Assembly: GCA_023238725.1 (NCBI GenBank)
Contig: CM041538.1
Location: forward strand, 6,485,880 to 6,549,879
DNA: 64,000 nucleotides
Origin: Scortum barcoo
Lineage: Eukaryota; Chordata; Actinopteri; Centrarchiformes; Terapontidae
Direction: 5' to 3'
Shown here: positions 59,601 to 64,000 of the stretch, in pieces
Position numbering within the stretch: position 1 is the first letter of the stretch
How the letters are laid out: each line of letters opens with the position of its first letter
Program-made: the position numbers and the translations under genes
The notes under the pieces: generated by a model
Database searches by the model: none
Seen by the model: only the letters and a program-made list of their open reading frames with translations
Told to the model about the DNA's origin: nothing

Positions 59601-62600
59601 TTGAAGAGCTGACACCAGTTTCATCGGTTTCCGTGGACTACACCTGCACCAATCACTCTGCCATGGTGCTGTGGTCGGCCGTGTTCGGGGCGGACTCCTA
59701 CAAGGCCGTGGCCGTTGGCAAAAATGGCACGCAGCTGACGTGCACCAGCCAGAGCACCAGCTGTCAGATCTCCGGACTGAGCTGTGGACAGAGATACGTG
59801 GTGCTCGTGACACCCATGTCAGAGAGCTGCAAAAACATGATGATGATGAACGCCACCACGGTTACTTTTCACACGGGTGAGGCACAATTGTCACAAAGAA
59901 AAAAAAACAAAACAAGAATCATTAACTTTTTAGGTGACCAATATGTTAATGCCAATGTACACACAGACAAAAATAAAAACCGTTTCATTTTACTGTTAGA
60001 CCATTTCTTTTTTATTCAAGCCCTTAAAGGCACAAAAATGAAAAAAAAATAAAAATGAAGGAAAACGAAGCAGGACGAAAACAGATTCTAAACACCTGGG
60101 TGATGTGACTTTATAGGGTTACTTCAGCAATTATAATAAGCAATTATATTGCACTTACACAACCTTTGGAAACTTGTGACTGGTACATTTAAAAGAGGAA
60201 TGGGCACAAAGGTTGAGATAAACTGACAAATTAAGGATAATTTCTGTAATGCAATCCTAGGGCATTTTCCGTTAAGCCCTCAATGCCACCCATGTCCTTC
60301 AGACTTTTAGCCTGTACCAGAGGCCGTGTGTGCCAGAACTGTGAAGCCTCCAGCCTAACACAATCCTGATTTTCTTTTTCAAACCATTCAATCAGTTATT
60401 ATCTGTACATTTCTGTTAACCAAATGGTATATATATATATATTTATGGTAATGTAGAATACAAAGTGCGGAGTGTGTTATTTAGTAGGAAAGACGATTGA
60501 ATAATCACATAAAACATGTCCACCAAGTCAGAATCAGGGCTTTTTTGTGTATTGCTCCTATCCACTGGCCTGGTTGAGACCTCACTTACGCATTTTGATT
60601 TTTTAGTGACTTACTCAGTATCGTTATTAGATCACTTGACTTAAAAATTATAAAAAAAATAAGACTGCAATGGCAAAAATGGTAATATAAGATATGGATA
60701 AATATTTTACTGAAAAGAACCAGTGACCAACCCATCAATGCCAGTGTTGTGGAAATTCTCTGCTGCTGGTGAAGAATGAAATAGAGATTTCTGCCGGCCG
60801 ACAACGTCTTATTTTCTTTGCAAAGAAAAGGTTAATCAACACACGAGCGGTCAGAATGACCCCCCCCCCCCAAGGTGATGTTTCAAGGTGATGTTTCACT
60901 TGGGGTATCCTGCAGGATTTTATATCTTGGTGAGCAAATAAGTCACAAATAGCCATAAGGAGACCTTGTAACTCGTGGGAAAGCAGAAAGTAGGGATATC
61001 TCAAGTGGTTGAAACACAGAGATTTGAAAACTACAATCACACCAGTCAACTGACTGAATGGGTCAGTATCCATTAAACTTTTCACTGACATTTTTAACCG
61101 CTCCACCCTCCCATCTATTTTGTACAGGCAGCTAATCCTTTCATCTCACATATCACTCTTTTCTGTTAGAGAGCCTGGTCATAATTTTCTGTCCAGCCCC
61201 ACCCTTGGGGCCACATTGTGCACCGCTAAGCTGTCATAACATGGATGATACTGAATATGATTTTATGACAAGTCATTGTTATATGTCAGGTATAAAGTCA
61301 TTTAATACTTGAAGGAAAACATGAAATAACTCCCTGGTTGTGGTGATGTAAAACCTTTTTACAAAAACCAACATGCACAAGCACTATTTTGAGATTATTT
61401 TAATTTAGTTTAATATGTTGTTTACAACTGTTTGTTCTCCTTGTTTTGTTTGGTGTCTAAATTCACATGTTTGTTCGAGTGCATCACTAGGCGTCTACTT
61501 TGAAAACTGGGTCTCCTATTGAGCTCTGCCGTCAATATCACATTGTGTTGTGTTCAGGCTGCTGAGAATGAGCCTGTGTTTTGTTAAACCTGAAACCTCA
61601 TACAGTGAAAAACAACACTGGAGCGTAATCTCCAGTATCAGGGTGTTTTACCCTGAAAAGGGATTTGAGATGCTTGCCTTTGATGTTGATATTTAACCCA
61701 ATTTAGTTCTTCTTCTTTCCTTTATAATGCTATGTGTGAGTATCAATCTATCTTATTTAATTAATGTATAATTATCTATTTTCTTCCAGTTCCCTGTCCT
61801 CCAGAGAACCTGGAGTTGTTGCGAGATTGTTTCAGTGAAGTCATTGTCTTTTCCTGGGAGCACACAAACAATACAGACCGCTACATGGCCAAGGCCGTGG
61901 ACTCTCAGGTACTGTATGCTGGACCAAAAATGTTTGCAGCAACAGTTTTCTATGTAAAATACATCTATAAGTAAGAAAATTTGTTGACATTTTGGGACAC
62001 ATGACTACACTTGCTTTATTGCCACGACTTAGATGAGAAGATAAGACCTTTTTCAAGTCATGCCAAAGCCAGTAACCAGTGAGCTTGGCTAAGCATAAAG
62101 ACTGGAAACAGGGGGCATGGTCACCTTCTGTTCTGTTTAAAGGTTATATGGTCATATGTTAGCATGTTGTTTGCTTAATCCATACAAGAAGTATGTAAAA
62201 ACTACAAGTTGAGTTTTTAGAAGGGGTTAATTATGTGTCCAGCTATTTCTTGACTGGGAGCTGTGACTTCCTGAAGCCTCCACTGTAACTTGATGCTTTT
62301 TACACATTAGTTTTGTATGGATTAAAAGTGAAAATTTGTGTGCATCAGATGTTCTGACAAACAGATTAAGTTTGTATACAGCCTTAAGAATAATATCAGT
62401 CTTCTCATTTCAACTGTTGGCACACAGCAAACAAGCACATTTCCCAAAACATTGAACTATACAGTTAAAGACATAATGGCAAGAGTCTGTAAATTAGTGT
62501 ACATATTAAAAGTTTTTTTATTTCTCTGCATCCAGGGAGTGGTCCAGGAGTGTTTTACTGTCGACAATTCTTGTTACTTCACACAAACAGTGTGTGGACG

Positions 62601-63334
62601 ACACTATCAGTTCACAGTCTTCTCCATCGTGGGGCAGTGCAGAAGCCAGATTAGCTCTACTGTTGACATTCGCACAGGTATAACTAAATTATCTCTGCAG
62701 CTGTATGTACACACACCATTCTGTGTAACAAAATACTACTGTGTGTAACCTCTTTTTTATTTGAGTTTTTTTAGTGATTTATATGATCATTTTATCTCAT
62801 CAGGACAATAAAAAGTATTAAATGAAAGAACAGTTTTTTATTGTAAACATGTGCAACCATTGATGTATATATTAATTCAATGTCCACAATTTGAAGTTGC
62901 TGCAACTTGTGTTCAACACAGTTCAAAACATTATTGATCTGTGAGTAGCTGAACTGAGCTCTTGTACAGGTGTCTGTTCCCCTGTGAGCGCTCCCTGTTG
63001 GATGCTTAGAGTCTATTATACATTGCAAATAGCATTTAAAACTGAAGTAAAATAACATAATCCTTGCTGTCTCCAGCACCCTGTATTCCCCAGAATCTGC
63101 AAACCTCAGCCGATTGCAACTCAAATATTCTGCTCAGCCAGTGGGACCTGGCTGAGGGGGCTGTACACTACACTGTGGAGGCCCTCGGCAACAAGGGACA
63201 ATACAACTGCAGCTCACAGTCCAACAGCTGCGCTATAGAGGGCGTCCAGTGTGGCGAGTTCTTGACTGTCTACATCACGGCTTTTGACGATGAATGCTCC
63301 AGCCCAAGGACACTGGGTCCCGTGGCTGCGACAG
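56644..63334 (+). CDS. Second FNDC7-like protein, 3' part outside the window
   Basis: Tandem paralogue of the FNDC7-like gene at 34.3 kb. Coding exons: 56644-56697 (18-codon signal exon, MGLLGAIGFSLALVSLSQ), 56803-56821 (19-nt microexon), then FN3 exons 57107-57367, 57621-57881, 58855-59124, 59607-59876, a pair 61790-61908 plus 62536-62677 that together make one domain, and 63077-63334. Joins are phase 1 except the extra intron inside the fifth domain, which is phase 0. An in-frame ATG three codons upstream (56,635) could also start translation; 56,644 matches the paralogue's exon length. Domains 1-3 lack the cysteine trio; domain 4 onward has it (CTSQSTSCQISGLSCGQ, CFTVDNSCYFTQTVCG, CSSQSNSCAIEGVQCGE). 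The last exon ends with a good donor (ACAG/GTGAG), so more exons follow beyond the window. Confidence 0.87.
58357..58755 (+). other. Unexplained open frame inside an FNDC7-like intron
   Basis: An open frame of 132 codons sits in the intron between exons 57621-57881 and 58855-59124. Its product is unrecognised. It contains NISNTWNISNLSRNVTAT (several N-glycosylation sequons), CGQFSLELLSEEEM and LGATEDSEADILNI. The flanking FN3 exons already join in phase without it. It has no good donor or clear acceptor (TACACTAAAG is weak). It may be a relic exon, part of an unknown repeat, or chance. Confidence 0.25.
61140..61780. other. Intronic sequence, nothing recognised
   Basis: Part of the long intron (59,877-61,789) of the second FNDC7-like gene. 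No exon, RNA gene or clear repeat is seen. A C10 run lies at about 60,861-60,871. Confidence 0.4.
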
Positions 63335-63364
63335 GTGAGGAAAAGCTGTTAGTGCCTGTGTATT

Positions 63365-63545
63365 AGATAGCAGAAGTAGTGGAAGAAGTCTTTAGATCCA
63401 TTACTTACTCCAAAACAAGTGTTTTCTATACAGAGGCTCAAATAATGAGAGGAACTGTATTGTCAGCTCAAAGTATTTAAACTATCAGAAGTAAAAAGTA
63501 ACTAAAACTCATAAAATACACATTTGTTAGTTTTACATTTTAAGA
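63365..63545. mobile_element. Fragment of a common teleost interspersed repeat
   Basis: The text GTAGTGGAAGAAGTCTTTAG then ATCCATTACTTACTCC resembles the frequent fish repeat reading AGTGGAAGAAGTATTCAGAT. Related pieces are at 10,920-11,060 and perhaps 40,075-40,135 in the other orientation. The family is not named here. Confidence 0.4.
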
Positions 63546-64000
63546 AGAAAGAAATATGATACTGAACCCCTCCAAAAAAATGTAGTGCATCTTAACTTCT
63601 ATTTGCTCTCTTTCTCAATTTCTCCATGACTTCATCATGGAAACTGCGTGTTGGCAACTTTGTTGGAAATTATTTGATAATTGATTATATATTCTAGATA
63701 GCCACTTTTATTTTATAATATCACTTATAATATCGTTATATACTGACTATATTTTGGTTTTGTACTATTGGTCAGATAAAACTCAGTCATGTTAGGGTCT
63801 GTAAAATTGTGAGGATCATTTTTCATTATTTCCTTTTTATAGACCAAACCAGTAATAAATGATCAAAAAGATAATTGGCAGATAAATGATAACATAAATA
63901 ATGTCAAGTTTCACTACTTATAAGACAACACGACGTTTAAGGCATTAGTACAGGTATTTTTGTGACAAAGTGACTGTAAACCTTGGGATGGACTGGCATC

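Overview
This window is nuclear DNA from a teleost, probably a percomorph. The genes have many short exons with GT-AG introns. The repeats are fish types: a Rex3-like RTE retrotransposon, L2-type LINE pieces, a Tc1 transposon, tRNA-derived SINEs and hAT-type MITEs. Long CA, AT and ATCT microsatellites are frequent. The proteins match vertebrate RNF14, ANKMY1, STXBP3 and FNDC7. There is no bacterial, plasmid or CRISPR content.

Layout. 1-4.7 kb is intergenic, with scattered repeats. 4.7-10.55 kb (minus) is an RNF14-like RBR E3 ubiquitin ligase in 7 coding exons. 10.6-14.1 kb is intergenic with a large AT/AC microsatellite, a faint two-exon candidate and a decayed 5S-like stretch. 14.6-20.66 kb (minus) is ANKMY1 (MORN, ankyrin and MYND modules) in 19 coding exons, with a possible alternative last exon at 14.17-14.36 kb. 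20.8-23.3 kb is intergenic. 23.96-33.16 kb (minus) is STXBP3 (Munc18c) in 19 coding exons; the spliced product is 592 aa and every phase agrees. 34.31-44.1 kb (plus) is an FNDC7-like secreted protein with nine FN3 domains. 44.4-55.7 kb is a transposon graveyard: nested L2 and Tc1, an inverted pair of L2 3' ends, and a decayed Rex3 carrying a SINE. 56.64 kb to the window edge (plus) is a second FNDC7-like gene whose 3' part lies outside the window.

The genes do not form a pathway. STXBP3 and the first FNDC7-like gene are divergent, about 1.15 kb apart between start codons. The two FNDC7-like genes are tandem paralogues: both have an 18-codon signal exon, a tiny second exon, plain FN3 domains first and cysteine-bearing FN3 domains after.

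Most worth a second look are: two offsetting frame breaks in the RING1 finger of the RNF14-like gene; a frame break in a CT run in FNDC7 exon 8; a GC-AG intron and a repeat-coding alternative last exon in ANKMY1; the cysteine-patterned FN3 array; an unexplained open frame in an intron of the second FNDC7-like gene; and the inverted L2 pair. I found no convincing undescribed system. The exon models come from reading splice sites and phase by eye.
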